From NCBI GenBank assembly GCA_016794125.1, contig JAEUKT010000003.1:292156-356155 (forward strand): DNA of 64,000 bases, written 5' to 3'. Positions 37,432-45,438 of this stretch are shown here, piece by piece (the first letter of the stretch is position 1; each line of letters begins with the position of its first letter). The stretch is from Alphaproteobacteria bacterium. GTDB taxonomy: Bacteria; Pseudomonadota; Alphaproteobacteria; Micavibrionales; UBA2020. The notes under the pieces are model-generated. The model was not told the origin of the DNA and did no database searches. It saw only the letters and a program-made list of their open reading frames with translations. The translations under genes and the position numbers were made by a program.

Positions 37432-37599
37432 ATGTTCACTTTTTTCAATACGACCGTGCAGCAGGAAGCCGCTTTCCGCGCGAAAGCCGCGCAAATGCAG
37501 GACCAGAAAACCCCCGTCCTGACCGCCGCGAACGATGACGACAAATACCACCAGAAATATTTCGGCGGCGACGATGCCGATGAAAAAACCACCGCCTGA
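37432..37599 (+). CDS. Small acidic hypothetical protein
   Basis: A 55-residue frame between two intrinsic terminators. It begins MFTFFNTTVQQEAAFRAKAA and ends in a Asp-rich part (ANDDDKYHQKYFGGDDADEK). GGAG lies about 8 nt before the ATG. Its own terminator starts 21 nt after the stop, which supports a real transcription unit. No family recognised. Confidence 0.55.
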   Translation: MFTFFNTTVQQEAAFRAKAAQMQDQKTPVLTAANDDDKYHQKYFGGDDADEKTTA

Positions 37600-37620
37600 T
37601 ATTTCCTAAGGCGACAAGAA

Positions 37621-37654
37621 AACAGCCCGGTTGCGAAACCGGGCTGTTTCTTTT
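37621..37654 (+). terminator. Intrinsic terminator after the 55-residue gene
   Basis: AACAGCCCGGTT at 37621-37632 and AACCGGGCTGTT at 37637-37648 form a perfect 12-bp stem with loop GCGA, followed by TCTTTT. The second half of this terminator is part of a 25-nt direct repeat seen again at 38458-38482. Confidence 0.9.
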
Positions 37655-37665
37655 GACGGATAGGG
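37641..37665 (+). repeat. 25-nt direct repeat, left copy
   Basis: GGGCTGTTTCTTTTGACGG then ATAGGG. The right copy at 38458-38482 differs at one base. The pair encloses a REP-like repeat and the single-span gene at 37835-38428, so the enclosed segment looks like an insertion with a duplicated flank. Confidence 0.75.
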
Positions 37666-37756
37666 TATGAGGGAGACACCTTCTCCGGCAATTATTCAGA
37701 TGCGACAATCCCCGTGAAACACTTTCGTTCTCACACCTCAAATAGCGTGATAAAAT

Positions 37757-37800
37757 CAATAATGATAACCGGCCAATTAAGTATAGTGTCCACAGATATC
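37757..37800 (+). repeat. REP-like repeat linked to a RAYT-type transposase, copy A
   Basis: AATTAAGTATAGTGTCC with flanking AATGATAACCGG and CAGATATC. The same unit lies at 62242-62285 and, inverted, at 63660-63705 directly upstream of the transposase gene. Over about 40 nt this copy differs from the last in only three bases. Confidence 0.8.
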
Positions 37801-37834
37801 GATTAAGATTGCACATATATTTGGAGACGGGGCA

Positions 37835-38428
37835 GTGGATTATCAATCGACGAAGCGATTTCTTATTTTAGCTACTTTAACTATTGTGTTAGCGCTCTCG
37901 GCGGTGTGCAGCCTATTGTTATATTATCGGCACCCCGATGAAGATCGCCTCGCCCGGCAGTCGATGATGTCAAGTCTTGACCCAGAGATTTTTCAACAGT
38001 GGGGCTCGTTGTTAAATTCTCCTAGGGTTCAGATGGACTACGCGGCGTTTGAAAAGATTGACTTTACCTTCCCGGGAAAAGCCGGTTACGGGAACAATTC
38101 TGAAGAAGAGTTTTTCAATTCGGCTGGGCCATTTAAGGCTTCGATGCTTACGCATCCAAGCATACAAGGCGAGCCAATTTTTAACGTCAGGCGCTATTTT
38201 ACAAAACCTGAACCTGTTCGCGGGCTGAAGGCTATGGAATATAAGGCACTCTATGTTCTTTTGCCGGTTCCGCTGCCTTGCGGTGTTCCGCCATTCGACT
38301 TAGAAATTCCTCCAGATAATCATACGGTCGTCACGGACCCGGAAGCGATCAGCAACAACTGCTTCAAAATAAGCGACGGACTAACGTTTCAATTTATCCC
38401 ACTGGCTTGGAAGTGGAAGCAACTTTAG
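37835..38428 (+). CDS. Single-span membrane protein, AT-rich; paralogue of 52024-52617
   Basis: A 197-residue protein starting at GTG with GGAGACGGGG upstream. One membrane span lies at about 9-30. The central block FEKIDFTFPGKAGYG and EEFFNSAGPFKAS (72-103) matches the proteins at 52024-52617 (FQKIDFSLPG...GFG, YEFFNPQGRFKAQ) and, more distantly, 47733-48500 (FEKLSFGG, AVFNPDGKIKFR). Layout resembles pseudopilins, but no prepilin cleavage motif is seen, so that is only a thought. It is more AT-rich than its surroundings and lies inside a directly repeated flank. After the stop a strong ribosome site (GAGGAGATAT) leads only to a four-codon frame, as if the next gene had been cut away. Confidence 0.62.
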   Translation: MDYQSTKRFLILATLTIVLALSAVCSLLLYYRHPDEDRLARQSMMSSLDPEIFQQWGSLLNSPRVQMDYAAFEKIDFTFPGKAGYGNNSEEEFFNSAGPFKASMLTHPSIQGEPIFNVRRYFTKPEPVRGLKAMEYKALYVLLPVPLPCGVPPFDLEIPPDNHTVVTDPEAISNNCFKISDGLTFQFIPLAWKWKQL

Positions 38429-38457
38429 AGGAGATATATGATGATTGGGTGACAAGA

Positions 38458-38482
38458 GGGCTGTTTCTTTTGGCGGATAGGG
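38458..38482 (+). repeat. 25-nt direct repeat, right copy
   Basis: Matches 37641-37665 at 24 of 25 bases. It lies directly upstream of the metallo-beta-lactamase-fold gene, where the original terminator-to-gene junction probably was. Confidence 0.75.
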
Positions 38483-38495
38483 CTACATTAAGTGC

Positions 38496-39470
38496 ATGGC
38501 AAACCCGTATTATTCCGGCCCCATCAGCGACCATTATGACCGCGAGCGTTTCCGCAACTACGCGCCCCGCGACCCCCACCGCACGCAATCCTTCTGGAAG
38601 TGGCAGCTGACATCCAAGCCGCGCCCCTGGCCGTTCCGCGTCGATCCGATCCCGCAGGATGTGCCGCCGCCCCGCGTGGATGGCAATGCCCTGCGCGTCA
38701 CCTTCGTCGGCCATGCAACGGCATTGGTGCAGACGGCGGGGCTGAACATCCTGACCGATCCCGTCTGGTCGATGCGCGCCAGCCCCCTGCCCTTTATGGG
38801 CCCGCGCCGCGTCTGCCCCGCCGGTGTCGCGTTCGAAAAACTGCCCAAGATCGATGTCGTGATCGTCAGCCACAACCATTACGACCATATGGACATCAAG
38901 ACGCTGAAAAAACTGGCAGCGCGCGACAACCCGCTGTTCGTCACGCCGCTTGGCAATGACACGATCATGAAAAAACATATCCCCAACATGCGCGTGCGCG
39001 CGCTCGATTGGGGCGATGCGGAAAGATTGCAGGGCGTCGGTTTCCACGCCGAACCCGCACAGCATTGGTCGATGCGCCGCATGGGCGACCGCAACAAGGC
39101 GCTGTGGGCGGCCTTCGTGATTTCCGCGCCGGGCGGGAATATCTATTTTTCCGCCGATACCGGCTATGCCGACCATTTCCGCAAGGCGCGCGAAAAATTC
39201 GGCCATTTCAGATTTGCGCTGATCCCCATCGGCGCATATGAGCCCCGCTGGTTCATGCGCTATTCCCATTGCGACCCGCAGGAAGCGGTAAAGGCTTATG
39301 AGGATCTGGGATCGCCCCTGTCGCTGGGCATCCATTTCAACACGTTCCGGCTGTCGGATGAAGGCTACGATGACCCGGTCGCCGAATTGCGCGCCGAGCT
39401 TGCTTTGAAAAAAATTCCGGAGTCCCAATTCCGCGCGTTGCCGGACGGATCGTTTATCGACGTTCCTTAA
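38496..39470 (+). CDS. Metallo-beta-lactamase-fold hydrolase (NAPE-PLD/UlaG-like)
   Basis: A 324-residue zinc hydrolase. LRVTFVGHATALVQTAGLNI is the family N-terminal beta block, and VVIVSHNHYDHMDIKTL is the HxHxDH metal motif. Further ligands are likely in QHWSMRRMGD and FSADTGYADHF. The overall pattern is that of the N-acyl-phosphatidylethanolamine phospholipase D-like group; the substrate here is unknown. It has no good ribosome site next to the ATG at 38496, perhaps because the insertion just upstream changed the leader. Confidence 0.83.
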   Translation: MANPYYSGPISDHYDRERFRNYAPRDPHRTQSFWKWQLTSKPRPWPFRVDPIPQDVPPPRVDGNALRVTFVGHATALVQTAGLNILTDPVWSMRASPLPFMGPRRVCPAGVAFEKLPKIDVVIVSHNHYDHMDIKTLKKLAARDNPLFVTPLGNDTIMKKHIPNMRVRALDWGDAERLQGVGFHAEPAQHWSMRRMGDRNKALWAAFVISAPGGNIYFSADTGYADHFRKAREKFGHFRFALIPIGAYEPRWFMRYSHCDPQEAVKAYEDLGSPLSLGIHFNTFRLSDEGYDDPVAELRAELALKKIPESQFRALPDGSFIDVP

Positions 39471-39473
39471 TCC

Positions 39474-39587
39474 TTGTCACCCCCGCCTTGCGCGGGGGGC
39501 CAGTAGGCTGTCCAGCCGTCTTATGACTCATGACTTATGAGACGCGCGGACGCGCTTCTGGATGCCCGCGCAAGGCGGGCATGACGG
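39474..39587. repeat. Imperfect inverted repeat, intergenic element
   Basis: The left arm at 39474-39504 (CCCGCCTTGCGCGGG core) is the imperfect reverse complement of the right arm at 39556-39587 (CCCGCGCAAGGCGGG core). Some 50 nt lie between. It fills the gap between two convergent genes and has the look of a dispersed intergenic repeat. It could also act as a transcription stop. Confidence 0.7.
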
Positions 39588-39593
39588 AAAGAC

Positions 39594-40523
39594 TTACGCA
39601 GCCGCCGCTTTCGCCGCCTTCGCCCGCATGCCCAGCATGTGGCAGATGGCAAGCGATAGTTCCGCGCGGTTCAGCGTATAGAAATGGAAATCGCGCACGC
39701 CGTTTTCGTGCAGCACGCGGCATTGTTCCGATGCGACCGTCGCGGCCACCAACTCGCGGGTCTTTGGGAAATCGTCGAGACCTTCGAACAGCTGCATCAT
39801 CCATTTCGGCACTTTCGTGCCGCAGCGTTCGGCGAATTCGGTCATCTTGGAAAAATTGGTGATCGGCAGGATGCCCGGCACGATCGGCACGTCGATCCCC
39901 GCCGCCACCGCGCGGTCGCGGAAGGACAGGAATTTTTCGGGGTTCATGAAAAATTGCGTAATCACGCGGTTCGCGCCCGCATCGACCTTTTGCTTCAGGT
40001 TCAGCAAATCCATCTGCATGTTGATCGCTTCGGGATGGCCTTCGGGGTAACCCGCCACGCTGATTTCGAACGGCGCAATTTTCTTCAGGCCCGCGACAAG
40101 GTCGCTGGCATGCTGGTAACCGCCCGGCGTGGGCACATATTTACCGCTATTGTCGGGCATATCGCCGCGCAGCGCCACGATATGGCGGATGCCGTCGCGC
40201 CAGTAGCCCTCGACGATCTCGGCGATTTCTTCCTTCGTATGGCCGATACAGGTCAGGTGCGCGGCCGCGTTCAATCCGGTGCGGCTGTTGATATGCGTCA
40301 CGATATCATGCGTGCGCTCGCGCGTGCTGCCGCCCGCGCCGTAAGTGACCGACACGAATTTCGGCGACAACTGGCTTAAGAGCGCGAAGGATTCCCACAG
40401 GGTTTCCTCCATCTTCGCCGTTTTGGGCGGGAAGAATTCAAAACTGACATTCAGGTCGCAATCCTGCGGCATGATAAAGGGCAAAGACATCAGCCCGTTT
40501 TTGTCGCCTTGTTCTACCGTCAT
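39594..40523 (-). CDS. metF: Methylenetetrahydrofolate reductase
   Basis: FAD enzyme reducing 5,10-methylene-THF to 5-methyl-THF for methionine synthesis. The 309-residue TIM barrel shows VSFEFFPPKTAKMEETLW with the catalytic Glu, FVSVTYGAGGSTRERT, HIVALRGDMP, SVAGYPEGHPEA and VITQFFMNPEKF. All are family signatures. The start MTVEQ at 40523 is about 25 residues longer than the core needs. No SAM riboswitch could be made out upstream. Confidence 0.94.
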   Translation of the reverse strand: MTVEQGDKNGLMSLPFIMPQDCDLNVSFEFFPPKTAKMEETLWESFALLSQLSPKFVSVTYGAGGSTRERTHDIVTHINSRTGLNAAAHLTCIGHTKEEIAEIVEGYWRDGIRHIVALRGDMPDNSGKYVPTPGGYQHASDLVAGLKKIAPFEISVAGYPEGHPEAINMQMDLLNLKQKVDAGANRVITQFFMNPEKFLSFRDRAVAAGIDVPIVPGILPITNFSKMTEFAERCGTKVPKWMMQLFEGLDDFPKTRELVAATVASEQCRVLHENGVRDFHFYTLNRAELSLAICHMLGMRAKAAKAAAA

Positions 40524-40688
40524 GCGCTCGCTTCGCCATATTATTTAAAAAGAAGCGATATTGTAGCGGTGCAGCAAAAAAAGCCAAGCAAAAATAAGGG
40601 CAAAACCGCGCCCCGCCCGCGCCGTTTTCCTTGAAAACAGGGGCAAAAAGATTAATATCACCCCTACAGCATTCAAAGGAGCATCAAA

Positions 40689-41765
40689 ATGGCCGACTTG
40701 TTCGAAAACCCCATGGGCACCGACGGTTTCGAGTTTGTGGAATACAGCCACACCGAACCCGAAAAACTCGAAAAACTTTTCGCCAGCCTCGGCTTTAAAA
40801 AGACCGGCACGCATAAATCGAAAAAGGTCACGCTCTGGCAACAGGGCGACATCAACTTCATCCTGAACGCCGAACCCGAAGCGACCGAGTTCGCCAAAAA
40901 ACGCCACGGCGGCGGTGCGATCGCCATGGCCTTCCGCGTGAAGGACGCGGCGAAAGCATTGGCGCATGCGGTGTCCAAAGGCGCGAAAGAGATTAAGGGC
41001 AAGGTCGGCCCCGGCGAACTCAGCATCCCCGCGATCGAAGGCATCGGCGGGTCGATCCTGTACCTCGTCGATAAATACGGCGCGAAGGGTTCGATCTATG
41101 AAACCGATTTCAACATCATCGACAAAGCACCGAAGGGCGCGGGCCTGACGTATCTTGACCACCTGACCCACAACGTGATGCGCGGCAATATGGCGAAATG
41201 GGCGGATTTCTACACCGACCTGTTCAACTTCCGCGAGATCCGCTATTTCGACATCGAAGGCAAGCTGACAGGTTTGAAATCGAAAGCCATGACCAGCCCC
41301 TGCGGCAAAATCCGCATTCCGATCAATGAATCGTCGGATGATAAATCGCAGATCGAGGAATTCCTGAAACGCTATGGCGGCGAAGGCATCCAGCATATCG
41401 CGCTTGGCACCAGCGACATCTATACCACCGTGACCGACCTGCAAAAATCGGGCATGGAATTCCAGACGACGCTCGACACCTATTACAAAAAACTCGACGC
41501 GCGCGTGCCCGGCCATGGCGAAGACACCGCAAAACTGCAGAGCCTCAACATCCTGCTCGACGGCGCGCCGACCAAGGGTCAGGGCATCCTGCTGCAAATC
41601 TTCACCAAGGACGCGATCGGCCCTATCTTCTACGAAATCATCCAGCGTAAAGGCAACGAAGGCTTCGGCGAAGGCAACTTCCAGGCCTTGTTTGAATCCC
41701 TCGAAGACGACCAGATCCGCCGCGGCGTGCTGAAAGATGACGGCAGCAAGAAGGCGGCGTCGTAA
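40689..41765 (+). CDS. hppD: 4-Hydroxyphenylpyruvate dioxygenase
   Basis: Non-heme Fe(II) enzyme converting 4-hydroxyphenylpyruvate to homogentisate in tyrosine breakdown. The 358-residue product has the two-fold vicinal oxygen chelate layout. Iron ligands are read in YLDHLTHNV, GIQHIALGTSDI and the C-terminal FYEIIQRKGNEGFGEGNFQALFES. AAAGGAG precedes the ATG. Its stop overlaps the next gene as TAATG, so it is coupled to the fumarylacetoacetase-like gene. Confidence 0.95.
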   Translation: MADLFENPMGTDGFEFVEYSHTEPEKLEKLFASLGFKKTGTHKSKKVTLWQQGDINFILNAEPEATEFAKKRHGGGAIAMAFRVKDAAKALAHAVSKGAKEIKGKVGPGELSIPAIEGIGGSILYLVDKYGAKGSIYETDFNIIDKAPKGAGLTYLDHLTHNVMRGNMAKWADFYTDLFNFREIRYFDIEGKLTGLKSKAMTSPCGKIRIPINESSDDKSQIEEFLKRYGGEGIQHIALGTSDIYTTVTDLQKSGMEFQTTLDTYYKKLDARVPGHGEDTAKLQSLNILLDGAPTKGQGILLQIFTKDAIGPIFYEIIQRKGNEGFGEGNFQALFESLEDDQIRRGVLKDDGSKKAAS

Positions 41766-42787
41766 TGAAGCTCGCCTCCTTGAAACATGGCCGCGATGGC
41801 AAGCTGGTCGTGGTGAACACGGCGCTGACGCAATACGCACCCGCATCGCATATCGCGCCCACGCTGCAGGCGGCGCTGGATGATTGGGAAAAATGCGCGC
41901 CGCAATTGAAACAGCTGGCAGCCGAGCTTGAACAGGGTCGCGTCAAGGATTCGGCGGCGTTCAATGCGAAAAACTGCGCATCGCCCCTGCCCCGCGCCTA
42001 TCAATGGGCGGATGGCAGCGCATACGTCAACCATGTGGAACTGGTGCGCAAGGCGCGCGGCGCGGAAATGCCGGAAAGCTTCTGGACCGACCCGCTGATG
42101 TACCAAGGCGGATCGGATGCTTTTCTGTCGCCCACCGAAGATATCGCGTTTGAAAACGAAGCATGGGGCATCGATTTCGAGGGCGAAGTCGCGGTCATCA
42201 CCGGCGACGTGCCGATGGGCACGCCCGCATCGGATGCCGGAAAATACATCAAGCTGATCATGCTGGTGAACGATGTGACGCTGCGCGCGATTGCGCAGCC
42301 CGAACTGGCCAAGGGTTTCGGTTTCTATCAATCGAAACCGTCAAGCGCCTTCTCCCCCGTCGCTGTCACGCCCGACGAACTGGGTGCGGCGTGGAAAGAC
42401 AACAAGGTGCATCTGCGCCTGCATGCCGACTGGAACGGCAAACAATTTGGCCGCCCGCATGCCGGCACCGATATGGTGTTCGATTTCGCGCAGCTGATCG
42501 CACATGCCGCGAAAACGCGCCCCTTGTGCGCAGGTACGATCATCGGTTCCGGCACGATTTCGAACAAGGACCGCTCCAGCGGCCATGTCTGCATCGTGGA
42601 AAAACGCATGCTGGAAAAGGTGGAGACCGGCGAGAGCAAGACCGGCTTCATGAAATTCGGCGACACGATCAAAATTGAAATGCTGGACACCGCCGGAAAA
42701 TCCATCTTCGGCGCGATCGAGCAGAAGGTCGTACCCTATAAATACGAAGCCGCGCCGCTAACCGCCAAGACGGCGGCTGCCGGCTAA
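41765..42787 (+). CDS. Fumarylacetoacetate hydrolase family protein
   Basis: A 340-residue FAH-fold hydrolase, probably the last step of tyrosine catabolism (fumarylacetoacetate to fumarate and acetoacetate). Metal-site residues appear in EDIAFENEAWGIDFEGEVAV, LVNDVTLRAI and the C-terminal GTIIGSGTISNKD. The N-terminal 100 residues match the longer bacterial form of this group. It starts on the hppD stop. Its last 30 nt overlap the 3' end of the convergent ankyrin gene. Homogentisate dioxygenase and maleylacetoacetate isomerase are not in this window. Confidence 0.88.
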   Translation: MKLASLKHGRDGKLVVVNTALTQYAPASHIAPTLQAALDDWEKCAPQLKQLAAELEQGRVKDSAAFNAKNCASPLPRAYQWADGSAYVNHVELVRKARGAEMPESFWTDPLMYQGGSDAFLSPTEDIAFENEAWGIDFEGEVAVITGDVPMGTPASDAGKYIKLIMLVNDVTLRAIAQPELAKGFGFYQSKPSSAFSPVAVTPDELGAAWKDNKVHLRLHADWNGKQFGRPHAGTDMVFDFAQLIAHAAKTRPLCAGTIIGSGTISNKDRSSGHVCIVEKRMLEKVETGESKTGFMKFGDTIKIEMLDTAGKSIFGAIEQKVVPYKYEAAPLTAKTAAAG

Positions 42788-43438
42788 CAGGTTCGGTTTA
42801 TCCAGTTTTCGCTGGCTGTAGCCGTCGGGGAATTGCCCGCCAAGGCGCGTAAATGCGTCTTCGGCCTGTTCGATCAGCTGCGGTTCGCTGAAATCGGAAA
42901 AATTCTTCATGGCGACGCTTTCGTTAGACGCGACCATGTTGCGGGCGATCAGCACATATGACCGCGCCCCGAAATTGAAAATTTCGGTCAGCCTGTAGCC
43001 GATACCAGCCTTGGGGCTGACGCGCGTGACTTCGTCGTCGCCCGTTAACAGCCAGCGGGGGCGCACGCCGCCATTGGCGATCATCTCGGCCAGCTCGGCC
43101 GATTTTTCGCGTGCAAGTTCCTGCGCGGTATTGCCGTTTTTATTGATGACCAATGGGTCTGCGCCATGTTCCAGCAGATAGGCCGCGATCAGAAACTGGC
43201 CCGCGCGCGCGGCTTCGTGCAGCGGCGTAAAGCCGCTCATGTCGGTCACGTTGATAGTGATGCCGCGTTTCAGCAAATCCTTGACCATATGCAGGTGCCC
43301 GCGATAGGCGGCCTTGTGCAGCAGCGTTTCGCCGTTATCGGCAAGTGAATACAGGTCGCCGCCGCGGTCCAGCCACGCGGCCAGCCCCTGATAATTTCCG
43401 GCATCCAGCGCAGACATGGCTTCGGCGGCGATGGTCAT
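42758..43438 (-). CDS. Ankyrin-repeat protein 3 of a tandem trio
   Basis: A 226-residue protein. Ankyrin repeats cover about 20-110: GETLLHKAAYRGHLHMVKDL and GFTPLHEAARAGQFLIAAYL are canonical. A C-terminal module from about 135 (GIGYRLTEIFNFGARSYVLI, then ARN...ES...NF, ending in LGGQFPDG) is shared with the next two genes. Its start overlaps the upstream gene by 4 nt, and its 3' end overlaps the fumarylacetoacetase-like gene by 30 nt. No signal peptide. The partner protein is unknown. Confidence 0.78.
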   Translation of the reverse strand: MTIAAEAMSALDAGNYQGLAAWLDRGGDLYSLADNGETLLHKAAYRGHLHMVKDLLKRGITINVTDMSGFTPLHEAARAGQFLIAAYLLEHGADPLVINKNGNTAQELAREKSAELAEMIANGGVRPRWLLTGDDEVTRVSPKAGIGYRLTEIFNFGARSYVLIARNMVASNESVAMKNFSDFSEPQLIEQAEDAFTRLGGQFPDGYSQRKLDKPNLLAGSRRLGG

Positions 43439-44370
43439 GACGCCCCCTGCCCCGGCATGGGGAGTTTTTTCTTTTCCACCGCCGGCGCGGCATCGCCGCC
43501 CAGTTGCAGCAGCGCGTTGCGTGCGGCCTCAACCGCGACGCTGTCGGCCAGCTGCGCGAAAGTCTTCGACGACTGGCTTTCGGCGTTGGTTTCAAGGTTG
43601 CGGGCAATCTGCGTGTAAAGACCCGCGCTGAAATTGAAAATTTCGGTGACGCGGTAGCCAATCGCGGGCTTGTCGCTGACGCGCGCCACCTCGGCGGCAT
43701 CCGTCAGTTTCCAGCCGTTGGCATCGGTCGCGGTCGCGGCCTCGGGCTGGGCGGCTTCCAGCTGCGGCAGCACGTCGCGGATCATGTCGGCGATGCGCGG
43801 ATATTCCTTCAGCGCAACGTCGGCTCCGGTGTTCATGTTGCCGTTGGTCAGTTCGCGGTTCGCGCCTGCATCCAGCAAAAGGCGCACGATGTCGCCGAAG
43901 CCTTTTGATGCCGCGTGGTGCAGCGCGGAATTTCCCTTGCGGTCCTGCGCATCGAGATTTGCACCGCTGGCGATCAGCAGTTTCAGCATCTTCGGCGCGT
44001 TTTCGATGGCGGCACGGATCAGCGGCGTCACATTGTCGTCGTCTTTGACTTCCAAATCCGCGCCGCCCGCGATCAGGGCTTCGGCCGCCGCGAGGCGCCT
44101 GCCCTGCGCAGCCTGCAGCAATGGCTGGCTATCGCCGTTCTTCGGGTTCTCCGTCGTTGCCCCGTGTTCGATCAGCAGCGTGACCAGGTCTGCGCGGTTA
44201 TGCACGACTGCCCAGCCGATAATGGTGTTGTAATCCCAGTCGGTCGAATAAGCGGCATTCACATCCGCGCCTGCCTCGATCGCTTCGCGGGCCTGTTCAA
44301 TCGTCTTGCTGGAATAAGCGCAGCGGCCAAGGCGCGAAGTGGCGCGGTCTTTTTTGTTGAAGATGCTCAT
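43435..44370 (-). CDS. Ankyrin-repeat protein 2 of a tandem trio
   Basis: A 311-residue protein starting MSIFNKKDRATSRLGR. Four or five ankyrin repeats lie at about 15-195 (DNVTPLIRAAIENAPKMLKL, GNSALHHAASKGFGDIVRLL). The C-terminal module IGYRVTEIFNFSAGLYTQIA, then RN...NAESQS..TF and LGGDA, is the one seen in the neighbours. It overlaps genes on both sides by 4 nt (ATGA). Probably cytoplasmic. Confidence 0.78.
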   Translation of the reverse strand: MSIFNKKDRATSRLGRCAYSSKTIEQAREAIEAGADVNAAYSTDWDYNTIIGWAVVHNRADLVTLLIEHGATTENPKNGDSQPLLQAAQGRRLAAAEALIAGGADLEVKDDDNVTPLIRAAIENAPKMLKLLIASGANLDAQDRKGNSALHHAASKGFGDIVRLLLDAGANRELTNGNMNTGADVALKEYPRIADMIRDVLPQLEAAQPEAATATDANGWKLTDAAEVARVSDKPAIGYRVTEIFNFSAGLYTQIARNLETNAESQSSKTFAQLADSVAVEAARNALLQLGGDAAPAVEKKKLPMPGQGAS

Positions 44371-45269
44371 GGCGACGTTCCCGGCGCGGGCAGCGCGCGT
44401 TTTTGCAGGCCCGTGTCGGCGGGCTTGCCGCCCAGCGCCGCCAGCGCGTTGCGCGCGGCATCCAGCGCCGGGCTGTCGCGCAATTCGTCGAACAGCTTGA
44501 TACTGTGGCTTTCGGCGTTCGTTTTGGTGTTCTGCGCGATATGGGTGTAAAGGCGCGTGGTGAAATTGAATGTTTCGGTCAGGCGGTAATTGATGCCCGG
44601 TTTTTCGGTCACGCGCGCCACCTCGTCATCGGCCAGCATCTGCCAGCCGGCTTCGGGTTCCGCGCGGGGCGGCACGCCGCGGATCATGTCGGCCAGGCGC
44701 GGGTAATCTTTTTCCGCCACATCGGCGGGGGTGTTCATGCTGGCATTCGTGATTTTCGCATCCGCGCCGTGATCCATCAGCAGCCGGGCGATATTCGCGT
44801 GCCCCGCCTGCGCCACGATATGCAGCGGCGTGTTGCCCTGGCTGTTGCGGGCGTTCAGGTCCGCGCCCTTTTCCGCCAGCAGTTGCAGGATATCGCCAAA
44901 GCCGTGTTCTGCGGCGTAATGAACGGGAGATTTTCCGTCGCCGTCGGGCCTCATGATATCGGCATGCGCTTCGATCAACATGCGCGCCATCTCGCGGTTT
45001 TTGTGGCTGAGCGCGCGGGTCACGACGGTATAGCTTGTCACGCCGCTGTTGTCGCCGTTCGGTTCCGCGCCGCGGCTGAGCAGGAAACGCGCGATATCGG
45101 TTATGTTTTCATTCACGGCGCGCGCCAGCGGGCGGTATTTGCCCTCGCCCGGCGCGTCTTCGACAGAAGCACCTTCATCGACAAGTTTTTGAACCTGCGA
45201 AAAGCTGCCGCGCAGAATGGCTTCGCGCAGCTTCTTGTTCAGCCTGTCCTGTTTGTTCCAGATGCCCAT
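44367..45269 (-). CDS. Ankyrin-repeat protein 1 of a tandem trio
   Basis: A 300-residue protein, first of the ankyrin operon, starting MGIWNKQDRLNKKLREA. Ankyrin repeats at about 20-195 include SPVHYAAEHGFGDILQLLAE and GNTPLHIVAQAGHANIARLL. The C-terminal module YRLTETFNFTTRLYTHIAQN, NAESHSIKLFDEL and ALAALGGK matches the two genes after it. It is divergent from phhA with a 169-nt gap that must hold both promoters. Confidence 0.78.
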   Translation of the reverse strand: MGIWNKQDRLNKKLREAILRGSFSQVQKLVDEGASVEDAPGEGKYRPLARAVNENITDIARFLLSRGAEPNGDNSGVTSYTVVTRALSHKNREMARMLIEAHADIMRPDGDGKSPVHYAAEHGFGDILQLLAEKGADLNARNSQGNTPLHIVAQAGHANIARLLMDHGADAKITNASMNTPADVAEKDYPRLADMIRGVPPRAEPEAGWQMLADDEVARVTEKPGINYRLTETFNFTTRLYTHIAQNTKTNAESHSIKLFDELRDSPALDAARNALAALGGKPADTGLQKRALPAPGTSP

Positions 45270-45438
45270 GGAGTCCCGTTTCGCTTGATCGGCAAAGTTT
45301 AGTCATAATCCCATCTGGAATCAACCTTCGTTATGCCAAATTTTTATACGTTATGGTATAATTATGGTAATTATACGCGCTTGTTTTTTGGGGCGGCTGA
45401 TATAAACTGAAGCCCTGAAATCAAAAGGAAAACGTGAC

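Noticed and set aside
40524..40688. SAM or other riboswitch upstream of metF
   Set aside because: No set of paired stems typical of a SAM riboswitch could be drawn; GC-rich stretches alone are not enough.
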